This document shows positions 1 to 8,035 of a DNA stretch of 64,000 nt, in pieces. The translations under genes were made by a program, and so were the position numbers. Below the pieces are notes generated by a model. The model was not told where the DNA came from. It saw nothing but the letters and a program-made list of their open reading frames with translations, and ran no database searches. The DNA is from JBGAPH01 sp046349955 (GTDB lineage: Bacteria; Planctomycetota; Planctomycetia; Pirellulales; JBGAPH01), in assembly GCA_046349955.1 (NCBI GenBank), contig JAXMBI010000003.1:62001-126000 (forward strand), written 5' to 3'. Positions within the stretch are counted from its first letter, which is position 1. Each line of letters begins with the position of its first letter.

Positions 1-191
1 GCGCGGCGGGGCAGCGCAAGCAGTTCTTTCCCGGCGCGCTGGGCAGCGTGATGGTGGGGATTCTGGCGATCCTGGCGGCGCTGATCACCAGCTTCTTCGC
101 GGGGCCGAAGGGCGTGGGCATCGCCTTCGGTTCGACACTCGTCTTGCTGGCCGTCGTCAAGGCGTTCGAAGCCCGCAGGCAGCGCCGGTAG
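1..191 (+). CDS. C-terminal end of a membrane protein (5' end outside window)
   Basis: The reading frame is open from the window edge and stops at the TAG at 189-191. It gives about 62 residues with two hydrophobic segments and a basic tail ending in ARRQRR. It ends 19 bases before the ATG of the sugar ABC ATPase, so it is probably in the same operon. A permease would be expected there, but the tail does not clearly match the usual RbsC-type C-terminus, so I only call it a membrane protein. The gene is truncated by the window edge. Confidence 0.5.
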   Translation, partial: AAGQRKQFFPGALGSVMVGILAILAALITSFFAGPKGVGIAFGSTLVLLAVVKAFEARRQRR

Positions 192-210
192 CGTCTTGCG
201 AGAATCTCTC

Positions 211-1740
211 ATGTCCGGCGAACCGCTGATCGCGCTGCGAGACGTGTCGAAGCGGTTCGGCGGCATCCAGGCCTTGCGCGGCGTCTCCTTCGACGTGCTC
301 CCCGGCTCGCTGCACGCCATCGTCGGCGAGAACGGGGCCGGCAAGAGCACGCTCATGAAGATCATCGCCGGCGTGATCCCCGACTACGAGGGTGAGCTGC
401 TGCTCCGCGGCCAGCGGGCTCAGTTCGCCAGCACGCGCGACGCCGAGCGGGCCGGCATCGCCATCGTGCACCAGGAGCTGAACCTGGTCGAACAGCTTTC
501 GGCCGCGGCCAACATCTTTCTCGGCCGCGAACTGCGCGGCCCGCTGGGTCTGCTCGACGAGCGACGGATGCAGGCCAAGGCCGCAGAGATCTTGAACGAC
601 CTCGAGTGCCGCGTCGACCCTGCCCGCGAAGTCGGGCACCTTCGGGTGGGGGACCAGCAGCTCGTAGAGATTGCCCGCGCGCTTTCGCAGCGTTCCGACG
701 TGCTGATTCTCGACGAGCCGACGAGCGCCCTTTCGGAGGCCGAGGTGGCGCGGCTCGACCGCGTAATCGCGCGGCTGCGGGAACGCGGCGTGACGATGCT
801 CTACATCTCGCACAAAATGAGCGAGGTGTTTCGCTTGGCCGACCGCATCACGGTGCTCCGCGACGGCCAACAGGTGAAAACGCTCGAACGCGACGCCGCC
901 ACGCCGCAACAGATCACCAACCTGATGGTCGGCCGCGAACTGGCCTCGGCGGATTTTCACGAGAGCCGCACGCCGGGCGCGCCCGTGCTCGAGGTGCGAG
1001 ATCTGTCCCTCGCCCGAGCCGACGGCGAAGGTCTGCGGCTGCAAGGGATCAACCTGACGCTGCGGGCGGGCGAGATCGTGGGCGTCGCCGGCCTCATGGG
1101 GGCCGGACGCACCGAGTTGCTCGAGAGCCTGTTCGGCGCGAGCGATCCGCCGCCGACGGGGGAAATCCTGCTGGGCGGCCGGCAGGTCCGCTTTCGCCAT
1201 CCGGCCGAGGCGGCGGCGGCAGGCCTGGCGCTCGTGACCGAGGACCGCAAACGGCTGGGACTTTTCGCCCACCTTTCTGTCGGCGGCAACGCCACGCTCC
1301 GCACCCTCGGGCAAGCCACGGTGGGCGGGCTGATTTCCGCCGGCCGCGAGCAGCGCCTAGCGCAGGAAGCCGTTGAGCGTTTACGCGTGAAGACCGCCAG
1401 TCTGGCAGCGCCGATCCTCAGCCTGAGCGGCGGCAACCAGCAGAAGACGATTATCGGCCGCTGGCTGCTCGCGCGGCCGAGCGTGCTGCTGCTCGACGAC
1501 CCTACGCGCGGGATCGACGTCGGGGCCAAGGCCGAGATCTACCGCTTGATGGATGAGCTCTGTCGACAGGGCCTGGCAATTCTAGTCACTTCGAGCGAGT
1601 TGCCCGAGTTGCTCACGGTGAGCGATCGCATTCTGGTGCTCTGCGAAGGCCGGCTCACGGCCGAGTTCAGCCGGGCGGAGGCCAGCGAAGAGCGGATCAT
1701 GGAAGCCGCGACGCGGTTCGCGGGAGCGGGGCGTTCTTGA
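211..1740 (+). CDS. Sugar ABC transporter ATP-binding protein, RbsA/MglA/XylG type
   Basis: This 509-residue protein has two tandem nucleotide-binding domains, the standard architecture of ATPases energising ribose, galactose or xylose-type importers. Domain 1 has a canonical Walker A (GENGAGKST), a variant signature (LRVGDQQ) and Walker B LILDEPTSAL. Domain 2 has the degenerate P-loop of this family (GLMGAGRTE), the signature LSGGNQQK and a Walker B reading LLLDDPTRGIDVGAKAEIY. The usual catalytic Glu after the Walker B Asp is Asp in domain 2. I chose the ATG at 211 because the family begins just before the first beta strand; a TTG at 196 would add five residues. The substrate cannot be told from the sequence. 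It likely forms an operon with the upstream membrane protein. Confidence 0.93.
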   Translation: MSGEPLIALRDVSKRFGGIQALRGVSFDVLPGSLHAIVGENGAGKSTLMKIIAGVIPDYEGELLLRGQRAQFASTRDAERAGIAIVHQELNLVEQLSAAANIFLGRELRGPLGLLDERRMQAKAAEILNDLECRVDPAREVGHLRVGDQQLVEIARALSQRSDVLILDEPTSALSEAEVARLDRVIARLRERGVTMLYISHKMSEVFRLADRITVLRDGQQVKTLERDAATPQQITNLMVGRELASADFHESRTPGAPVLEVRDLSLARADGEGLRLQGINLTLRAGEIVGVAGLMGAGRTELLESLFGASDPPPTGEILLGGRQVRFRHPAEAAAAGLALVTEDRKRLGLFAHLSVGGNATLRTLGQATVGGLISAGREQRLAQEAVERLRVKTASLAAPILSLSGGNQQKTIIGRWLLARPSVLLLDDPTRGIDVGAKAEIYRLMDELCRQGLAILVTSSELPELLTVSDRILVLCEGRLTAEFSRAEASEERIMEAATRFAGAGRS

Positions 1741-1946
1741 TCGAGCGGCGGTCAGCGGGCTTTCGGCCGGGAAAGTAGACCGCCGAGGCCATCCGATGGC
1801 TGCGCGAGCGGTGTCGTGTGATCGCGAGTCAGCCGTGATCACGCCAGGCCCAATGCGGCGGCGCGGGGCAGTAGGGCCAGGGCGCAGGATCTCGTCTCGC
1901 GCGATCGAGGCGGCGTTGGCCCAGCGAAAGGCGGAACTCGGCAACG

Positions 1947-1990
1947 AAAAAAGGCGTCGCGCGACCCTGGAGGGCTTCGCGCGACGCCTT
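1947..1990 (-). terminator. Intrinsic terminator of the DUF1559 gene
   Basis: A perfect 14-bp inverted repeat pairs 1951-1964 with 1977-1990. Inside it ccct/aggg can pair as well, leaving a tiny loop. Read on the minus strand the stem is followed by six T residues (1952-1947). It lies 30 bases past the stop of the minus-strand gene ending at 2020, so it should end that transcript. The rest of 1741-2019 holds no gene I can support. Confidence 0.88.
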
Positions 1991-2019
1991 CAGCATTCTT
2001 TGGTTCGAGCCGCGAGGGC

Positions 2020-3042
2020 CTAAAAGTCGCTCGAGCTGATCGGCAGCCCGTCGTCACGGCCGCCCAACTTCCAGTGGACGATCTGGTCGACGCTGAAGCT
2101 CAATCCCCGCACCGAGCCATCGCACATGCCCATGTTGAACCCACTCGGATGAGCCGAGCCGAACGTCCAGTCCAACGCCAATCCGGGCGTGTCCTGGCGC
2201 GGGGCCAGAAACACCGAGGGCCCCCCCTTGGCGCCGAAGGACCCCGGGGTGTCCCCGCCGCAGTAGCCATTCATGTCGCGATCGTGCCCGACGAAGATGT
2301 TCTGATCGTCGCGAGGATCAGCGCCGTTGAGATAGTTGTCGGGCATCAGATACTTTTCACCGAGCGCGTAGGTGTTGCTCGTGCCGTCGGTGACGTCGCC
2401 GATCCGGACGGCGCCTTTGATGTTCGTGACGCCGTTCTGGTTCGAACCCATCCAGTTGTTCCAACTGGTGTAGGTCTTGGCCGCGTCGTACGTGCCCGGC
2501 CCCTGGTCCTCGCCATTGTTGAAGCTGCCCGAGTTCGCGGCGTAGTCGCTGCGAGCCAAGGAGCACGAGCCGTTGGCAGAGCAGGAGTGACAGTTGTTCG
2601 CGAGATCGGTGTTGCGGACGAGCGGGTAGGTCAGCGGACGACGGCGCGAGGGGCAATTGAAGCCGGCGATCGGCACCGACCCCGTTTGCTTGATCGAGTT
2701 GTCGAGCTGCGTCCCCGTCAGCCCCTTGCTCAGGTCTCGCAGCGCAGATTGCTCGATGTAGGGCAGAATGTTGAACGCCCAGCCCCCGGTCTGGTCATCG
2801 CCGAAACCGCGACTAGCCTCGCCCTGCCACCGCCAGCCCCAGCCCGACGTAGGAAACTGCTTCTGCGCGTCGTGGTGAACCTGAAAGGACAACGCGAGTT
2901 GCTTCAGATTGTTCTGGCACTGGATTCGGCGGGCAGCTTCTCGGGCCGCCTGCACCGCGGGCAGCAGCAGCGCGATCAAAATGCCGATGATTGCGATCAC
3001 CACCAACAACTCGACCAGGGTAAAGCCTCGACGTTTCGACAT
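2020..3042 (-). CDS. DUF1559 family protein with type II pseudopilin-like N-terminus
   Basis: This 340-residue protein starts MSKRRGFTLVELLVVIAIIG, a type IV pilin/pseudopilin prepilin-peptidase site (G/FTLVE) followed by a hydrophobic helix and the AAREAARR stretch typical of planctomycete DUF1559 proteins. The C-terminus carries the usual FNMGMCDGSVRG signature. These proteins occur in large paralogous families in Planctomycetes and are thought to be exported through a pilin-like pathway; their job is not known. It lies 53 bases downstream of the EF-hand lipoprotein, probably co-transcribed with it, and is followed by a strong terminator. Confidence 0.95.
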   Translation of the reverse strand: MSKRRGFTLVELLVVIAIIGILIALLLPAVQAAREAARRIQCQNNLKQLALSFQVHHDAQKQFPTSGWGWRWQGEASRGFGDDQTGGWAFNILPYIEQSALRDLSKGLTGTQLDNSIKQTGSVPIAGFNCPSRRRPLTYPLVRNTDLANNCHSCSANGSCSLARSDYAANSGSFNNGEDQGPGTYDAAKTYTSWNNWMGSNQNGVTNIKGAVRIGDVTDGTSNTYALGEKYLMPDNYLNGADPRDDQNIFVGHDRDMNGYCGGDTPGSFGAKGGPSVFLAPRQDTPGLALDWTFGSAHPSGFNMGMCDGSVRGLSFSVDQIVHWKLGGRDDGLPISSSDF

Positions 3043-3095
3043 GATTGCGCAGATCGCTTGAGAAAAAAGGAAGGGGTTTGTCGGTCGCGCCGCAG

Positions 3096-3701
3096 CTAGC
3101 GCTTCAAATTGAATCGTGCCAGACCGCCGTGCAACTTGGGATCGGTGTACGGGCTGACCTCGACGCCTAAATTCATTTTCGCAGGCAGCTTGGCGTTCGG
3201 CGCAGATACCTCCACACGGTACATGCCGATTCGCACGAACTCGGGCGATCCTTCGCTCACCATGTAACCACGGCCATCGGCCCCGGTTGTCGCCGTCGCA
3301 GTCGGAATGGTGTCGCCCAAGAAAGACTCGGGCACCATTCTTACCTCGGCGTCCGGGATGGGACGCCCGCCCAACAGCACCTCGACCTGAAAAGGCCGAA
3401 AGGCCACTCGCGACTCGACATAGCCTTGAAAGCGAGCCAGCACTTCGTCACGGCTCAGTTTTCCGTCGCTGTTCTGGTCAACTCCGGGCTGTGATGCCGC
3501 GTACAGCAGTCCTGGGGCGGCCGCGAGTTCTTCTTTGGACAATTGGCCATCCGAATTCTTGTCCAGTTGCTTCATCGCGGCGTCGGCCAGCACGTCGGGC
3601 GCCCAAGTAGGCGCTTTCATGGGCGCCGGGCCACGATTGCAGCCAATGACCAAGATCGCAGAAAGCGATGCCGCGAGCGCCAGCCTTCGACTAAAAATCA
3701 C
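3096..3701 (-). CDS. EF-hand lipoprotein with a carboxypeptidase-regulatory-like domain
   Basis: This 201-residue protein has a lipoprotein signal with lipobox VIGC near residue 21. Two EF-hand calcium loops follow, DKNSDGQLSKEE (about residues 48-59) and DQNSDGKLSRDE (about 76-87). The C-terminal half looks like a beta-sandwich of the carboxypeptidase-regulatory-like type (VEVLLGGRPIPDAEVRMVP, then GADGRGYMV). Such small proteins with an Ig-like fold are common just upstream of DUF1559 genes in planctomycetes, as here. Calcium binding is inferred from the loops; the partner is unknown. Confidence 0.85.
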   Translation of the reverse strand: MIFSRRLALAASLSAILVIGCNRGPAPMKAPTWAPDVLADAAMKQLDKNSDGQLSKEELAAAPGLLYAASQPGVDQNSDGKLSRDEVLARFQGYVESRVAFRPFQVEVLLGGRPIPDAEVRMVPESFLGDTIPTATATTGADGRGYMVSEGSPEFVRIGMYRVEVSAPNAKLPAKMNLGVEVSPYTDPKLHGGLARFNLKR

Positions 3702-3894
3702 CGCCGAACTCCGCCGAAAAACCGCGTCTAAGCGGCCAAAACACCGCGAGCGGATTAGCCTGCCAGTTGCAAAGTGGTCCGCGGAGGTTTCCGGCGTCCG
3801 CGGTGGCCTGGCATACTCAGGAGCGAGCGTCCCGAGTAGAAGTTGCTTTGGCCTCTTCCGACAAGCAATCTAACCCCCGGCTCCTTCAATGTCA

Positions 3895-3900
3895 ATTATA
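3895..3900 (-). promoter_or_regulatory. Possible -10 element upstream of the EF-hand lipoprotein/DUF1559 pair
   Basis: A perfect TATAAT on the minus strand sits inside a short AT-rich patch (3892-3903) of otherwise GC-rich DNA. It would give a leader of almost 190 bases before the start at 3701. No convincing -35 hexamer was found. No gene is seen in 3702-3941. Confidence 0.25.
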
Positions 3901-3941
3901 TAGCCTGCGAAGCATCCAGAAAAAGCCAGCGAATCCAGTCC

Positions 3942-4649
3942 CTAACGGTTGACTTCGACCCCGGGCTTGACCTTGCGGAATTGTTCGAGCGCCGCCTCGT
4001 TGAGCTTGGCGTCCTTGATCGAAAGCCGCGTCAGCTCGGGCACCCGGGCGAGCGTGGCCAGGCCGGCGTCGCTGATTTCGCACTCGATGAGCAACACCCA
4101 GGTCAGATGCGGCATGTCGGCCAAGGGGGCCAAATCTCCCTTGACCGCGGTGCCGGACAGGTTGATCGTGTTGAGGCTCGACAACTTGGCAATGCTGGCC
4201 AAGCAGGCGTCGGTCACCGCGGTCTGGCTCAGTTCGAGCTTCTCGAGCTCGTCGAGATCGACGAGCTTGGCGACCCCAGCGTCCGTCACCTTGGTGCCGG
4301 TGAGCACCAATCCATGCAATCCCGTAAGCCCTTTGATGGAATCTAGATGCGCATCGGTGACCGGCGCGCCGTCGGCGGTCAGGGCCTCCATGCGGCGGAG
4401 GTCGGCGAGGTGAGGCATCGCCTCGTCCAGACGGCCTTTCACGGCCTCGGTGCTAAGGCTCAACGACTGCACAGGAGTTCCGTCGAGCGGGTTGGCAATC
4501 ACCAAGGCGCCGAGTTGCTTGAGGGCGTCGGCCGACTGCTGCTCACGAGCGCTCCCGCCACAGCCGACGGCGGCGAAAAGGCTGCAAGACACGAGTGCCA
4601 TGACAACGCGCCGCACGCCAATCGACAGCCAGATTGAGAGATTGCTCAT
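3942..4649 (-). CDS. Leucine-rich repeat lipoprotein
   Basis: This 235-residue protein has a signal sequence with lipobox AVGC at about residues 27-30. Short leucine-rich repeats of the ITDAGL type follow (for example GTKVTDAGVAKLVDL, SQTAVTDACLASIAKL, CEISDAGLATLARV). These repeats make a curved solenoid used for protein binding and are very common in planctomycetes. It is probably anchored to a membrane facing the periplasm or outside. It is on the same strand as the next lipoprotein (4713-5456), 63 bases apart. No partner can be named. Confidence 0.85.
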   Translation of the reverse strand: MSNLSIWLSIGVRRVVMALVSCSLFAAVGCGGSAREQQSADALKQLGALVIANPLDGTPVQSLSLSTEAVKGRLDEAMPHLADLRRMEALTADGAPVTDAHLDSIKGLTGLHGLVLTGTKVTDAGVAKLVDLDELEKLELSQTAVTDACLASIAKLSSLNTINLSGTAVKGDLAPLADMPHLTWVLLIECEISDAGLATLARVPELTRLSIKDAKLNEAALEQFRKVKPGVEVNR

Positions 4650-4712
4650 TCCGAAGACTCGCGGGAGGGTTGGAAGGTTGCTTGCAACCAGTGGGAGGAT
4701 CGATCATTCCAA

Positions 4713-5456
4713 TCATGCGCCAGCGGCTTGCGAAGCTTTAAGAGTTCCGACCGCCAGCGGCCCAACGTCGTCGAGCTTGAACTTCTCGGCCAGCGGCGTC
4801 GGTACGCGGAAGCCCACAAGCGTGATCCAGCCGCCTGCTTCGTGCAAGTAGAGGTCGAAGGTCCCCTCCAGCGGCACAAACCGCGCGCGACCGCCGCCGG
4901 ACGCCGTGGCGTCGAAAAGCTGCTTGCCGGTCGCGCGGATTCGCCGGCACGCCAGCGTGCCACCGTCGGGCGTGGGACAATCGACCGACTCCCAGCCCCC
5001 TCCGCCGGGCAAGCCCGCGCGCAGTTGGCGGGCCAGGTCGTCGGCCAGCTTGCTGGCGTCGGCGGCCGACCCCTGCACCGCGGCCAAGTAGCAATAGTAG
5101 GGGTAGCTCTTCTCGTCGGCCCCGTCGGCGAAGGCCTCGTAGGTGAGCTTGAGACCCGGCAGCGTGACGAACGGGGGCTGCAACCGCTGCGGGGCGATCT
5201 TGGCGCCGTCGGCCGGATGCGGCGAATCCGCGTTGAACGATGACTCGAAGACCTTGGGCGCGCGAATCTCGACCGCCGAGTCGCCGATGGCCGCGAAGCC
5301 GTGGAGGTTGTCGTTTAGCTTCGTCTGCCGATCCTGGTTGCGCTGCATCTGCTGGGAAGTGGCCTGCATTTTCTCAACGTACCCCGCTTCATTGCATCCC
5401 CAGGAAGCGGCAAGGAGAACGGCCAGCGGCAGAGAGAGGAGGGCTAGTGGGCGCAT
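4713..5456 (-). CDS. Hypothetical lipoprotein
   Basis: A 247-residue protein. The ATG at 5456 is chosen because it begins a clean lipoprotein signal (MRPLALLSLPLAVLLAASWGC); the longer frame upstream has no hydrophobic start and non-coding composition. After the Cys comes a short helical stretch rich in Gln and Asn, then a mixed alpha/beta domain ending LKASQAAGA. I do not recognise the fold. The text around GGWITLVGFRVPTPLAEKF suggests a beta-rich domain. It shares a strand with the upstream-numbered LRR lipoprotein and diverges from the serine hydrolase gene at 5681. Confidence 0.75.
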   Translation of the reverse strand: MRPLALLSLPLAVLLAASWGCNEAGYVEKMQATSQQMQRNQDRQTKLNDNLHGFAAIGDSAVEIRAPKVFESSFNADSPHPADGAKIAPQRLQPPFVTLPGLKLTYEAFADGADEKSYPYYCYLAAVQGSAADASKLADDLARQLRAGLPGGGGWESVDCPTPDGGTLACRRIRATGKQLFDATASGGGRARFVPLEGTFDLYLHEAGGWITLVGFRVPTPLAEKFKLDDVGPLAVGTLKASQAAGA

Positions 5457-5610
5457 GGGTGGCGAGCAGCGAGGGGGAAGGTCGGCGAAAAGGATTCCTT
5501 CCAGATTAGACGAACGGCCACCGGTTCTCAAAGGCAGCGAGGCGATTTCACCGCACCCCCGCCTACCGGAAAACCTGGGGGCCTGTCGGCAGTCCCCACG
5601 ATCTGGCGGC

Positions 5611-5639
5611 TGCCTGGCCCTGAGTCGGCAGGTTATACT
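5611..5639 (+). promoter_or_regulatory. Possible promoter of the hydrolase-dipeptidase fusion gene
   Basis: A good -10 hexamer TATACT lies at 5634-5639, about 40 bases ahead of the ATG at 5681. The hexamer 17 bases upstream (TGCCTG, 5611-5616) is a poor -35. A ribosome binding site (GAGAGGA) sits about eight bases before the ATG. Confidence 0.3.
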
Positions 5640-5680
5640 CTGACCGAAAGGCGCGCAAAGTTTTCCGAGAGGATGGCACC

Positions 5681-8023
5681 ATGAAGCCGGCGGTGGTCGG
5701 ACTGGCAATGATGTGCGCGCTGGTTTCTCCCGTTGCCCGGGCCGACGAAGCACCGAACGCCGTGGGTCCGCTGGCCGGCTACGAGCCCCTCGTGGCGGCG
5801 CTCCGCCAGGCGGTCTCCGGCGAAGTCGCCGCCAAGGGTCTGCCAGCGTTCTCCATCGCGCTCATTGATGGCGATCGGGTCGTCTGGGCCGCTGGCTTCG
5901 GCTTCCAAGATGCTGCCCGCAAGCAGCCGGCTGGCGCGAACACGATCTATCGCGTGGGCTCGGTCTCGAAGCTGTTCACCGACGTCGGCGTGATGCAGCT
6001 CGTCGAGCAGGGCCGGCTCGACCTCGACGCTCCGGTGTCGAAGTACCTGCCCGACTTCAAGCCGCGGAACCCGACGGACACGCCGATTACGTTGCGGCAG
6101 CTCATGACGCACCGTTCGGGGCTGCTCCGCGAGTCGCCGGTGGGCAACTACTTCGACGACACGAGCCCCAGCCTGGCCGACACGGTGGCCAGCTTGAATC
6201 AGACGGCGCTCGTCTATCCGCCGAACACGAAGACGAAGTACTCGAACGCCGCCGTGGCGGTGGCCGGCTACGTGCTCGAGCGCACCCAAGGCGCGCCGTT
6301 CAACGCCTGGCTGCGCAAGGCCGTGCTCGAGCCGCTGGAGATGAGCGCGAGCGACTTCGAGCTCACGCCGGCGGTCGAGGCCAAGCTGGCTCATGCCCTG
6401 ATGTGGACCTACGACGATCGCCGCTTCGCAGCGCCCAAATTCGCACTCGGCACGGCGCCTGCCGGCAACATGTATTCGAGCGTGCTCGATCTGGCCAAGT
6501 TCGTGATGGCCGTGAATCACTCGGGCCGCTACGGCGAGGCGACGCTGCTCAAGGCAGAAACCTTGCAGGCGATGATTGCCCCCCAGCAGATCGAGGGAGG
6601 CTTTGGCATCGGCTTCCACGTGGCCGATCTCGACGGCGCCCGCGTCGTAGGGCACGGCGGCGCGGTCTACGGATTCTCTACGCAACTCGACGCCATGCCG
6701 GAGAAGAACATTGGCGTGGTCGCGGTATCGGCGCTCGATGGCAGCAACGGTGTGGTCGAGCGGCTGGCGAATCATGCCTTGCGCTCGCTCTTGGCTCATA
6801 AGGAAGGCCGCCCACTACCGACACTGGCTACGAGCGCCCCCGTCGACGTGGAGCGCGCTCGCCAGGCGGCCGGGCGCTACCGCTCGGACGACAAGCCGCT
6901 CGAGGTCACCCATCGCGACGGCCGGCTCTTCGCCCAGCTTGGCGCCTTTCGCCGCGAGCTGCGGGGCGCCGCCGAAGGCTTCGTGGTCGACGACGTCCTC
7001 GGCTACGGCCCGGAGGTCAAACTCGAAACCGGAGGCTTGGTGATCGACGGCCGCCGCTACCAGCGCGAGGCCGACGAGCTGCCGGCCGAGACGCCGGAGC
7101 GCTGGCGCGGCCTGATCGGCGAGTACGGCTGGGACCACAACGTGCTCTATATTCTCGAGGACCGTGGTCGGCTGGTGGCCCTGATCGAGTGGTTCTACAC
7201 GTACCCGCTCGACGAGCGCGGTGAGAACGAGTTCGATTTCCCAGACTACGGCCTGTATCACGGGGAAGGGCTGAAATTCGAGCGCGACGCGAGCGGCCAG
7301 GCCACGGCTGTGGTGGCGGCCGGCGTACGGTTCGAAAGACGAAGGCTCGGCGACTTCGTGGAAGGCGCTTTCCGCGTGCAGCCGGTCAAACCGCTCGGCG
7401 AATTGAGGGCAGCGGCGCTGGCGGCCCAGCCGCCCGCCGAGCCAGGCCCGTTTCGCAAGAGCGACCTGGTCGACCTGGCCACGATCGATCCGACGATCCG
7501 CTTCGACATCCGCTACGCCGGCACGAACAACTTCATGGGCACGCCTTTCTACCAGCAGGCGAAGGCCTATCTGCAGCGGCCGGCAGCCGAGGCGCTGGGG
7601 CGAGTGCAAAAGAAACTCGCCCGCCAGGGCGTGGGCCTCTTGGTTCATGACGCCTATCGCCCTTGGCACGTGACCAAGATGTTTTGGGACGCCACGCCGG
7701 AGCAGTTCCACGATTTCGTGGCCGACCCGCGTTTGGGCTCTCGGCACAACCGCGGCTGCGCCGTCGACCTGACGCTTTGCGATCTGCCCAGCGGCAAACC
7801 GCTCGAGTTCGTATCGGTGTACGACGAGTTCTCCCCGCGGGCGTTCCCCGCCTATCCCGGCGGCACGTCACGCGAGCGCTGGCGCCGCGCCCAACTGCGC
7901 TCGGCCATGGAATCCGAAGGCTTCTCGGTCTTCCCACTCGAGTGGTGGCACTTCGACTACAAGGATTGGAGGGAGTACCCGCTGTCGAACGCGACGTTCG
8001 AGGCGCTCGAGCCGAGGAAGTAG
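5681..8023 (+). CDS. Secreted beta-lactamase-type serine hydrolase fused to VanX-type D-Ala-D-Ala dipeptidase
   Basis: A 780-residue protein with a Sec signal (cleavage near ARA, residue 21). Residues about 35-370 form a class C beta-lactamase/DD-peptidase-like domain: S94-V-S-K97 (nucleophile and general base), Y187-S-N189 and H325-G-G327. Residues about 385-570 are a linker region like the C-terminal parts of 'serine hydrolase' proteins. Residues about 595-775 are a peptidase M15D domain (VanX/DdpX): R660 in DAYRP, zinc ligands H689 and D696 in SRHNRGCAVD, and E754/H757 in EWWHFD. Both active sites look complete. Either half could act on D-Ala-D-Ala ends or peptides; having both in one chain is unusual. 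The protein should act outside the inner membrane. Confidence 0.9.
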   Translation: MKPAVVGLAMMCALVSPVARADEAPNAVGPLAGYEPLVAALRQAVSGEVAAKGLPAFSIALIDGDRVVWAAGFGFQDAARKQPAGANTIYRVGSVSKLFTDVGVMQLVEQGRLDLDAPVSKYLPDFKPRNPTDTPITLRQLMTHRSGLLRESPVGNYFDDTSPSLADTVASLNQTALVYPPNTKTKYSNAAVAVAGYVLERTQGAPFNAWLRKAVLEPLEMSASDFELTPAVEAKLAHALMWTYDDRRFAAPKFALGTAPAGNMYSSVLDLAKFVMAVNHSGRYGEATLLKAETLQAMIAPQQIEGGFGIGFHVADLDGARVVGHGGAVYGFSTQLDAMPEKNIGVVAVSALDGSNGVVERLANHALRSLLAHKEGRPLPTLATSAPVDVERARQAAGRYRSDDKPLEVTHRDGRLFAQLGAFRRELRGAAEGFVVDDVLGYGPEVKLETGGLVIDGRRYQREADELPAETPERWRGLIGEYGWDHNVLYILEDRGRLVALIEWFYTYPLDERGENEFDFPDYGLYHGEGLKFERDASGQATAVVAAGVRFERRRLGDFVEGAFRVQPVKPLGELRAAALAAQPPAEPGPFRKSDLVDLATIDPTIRFDIRYAGTNNFMGTPFYQQAKAYLQRPAAEALGRVQKKLARQGVGLLVHDAYRPWHVTKMFWDATPEQFHDFVADPRLGSRHNRGCAVDLTLCDLPSGKPLEFVSVYDEFSPRAFPAYPGGTSRERWRRAQLRSAMESEGFSVFPLEWWHFDYKDWREYPLSNATFEALEPRK

Positions 8024-8035
8024 ACAATCGCGCGG

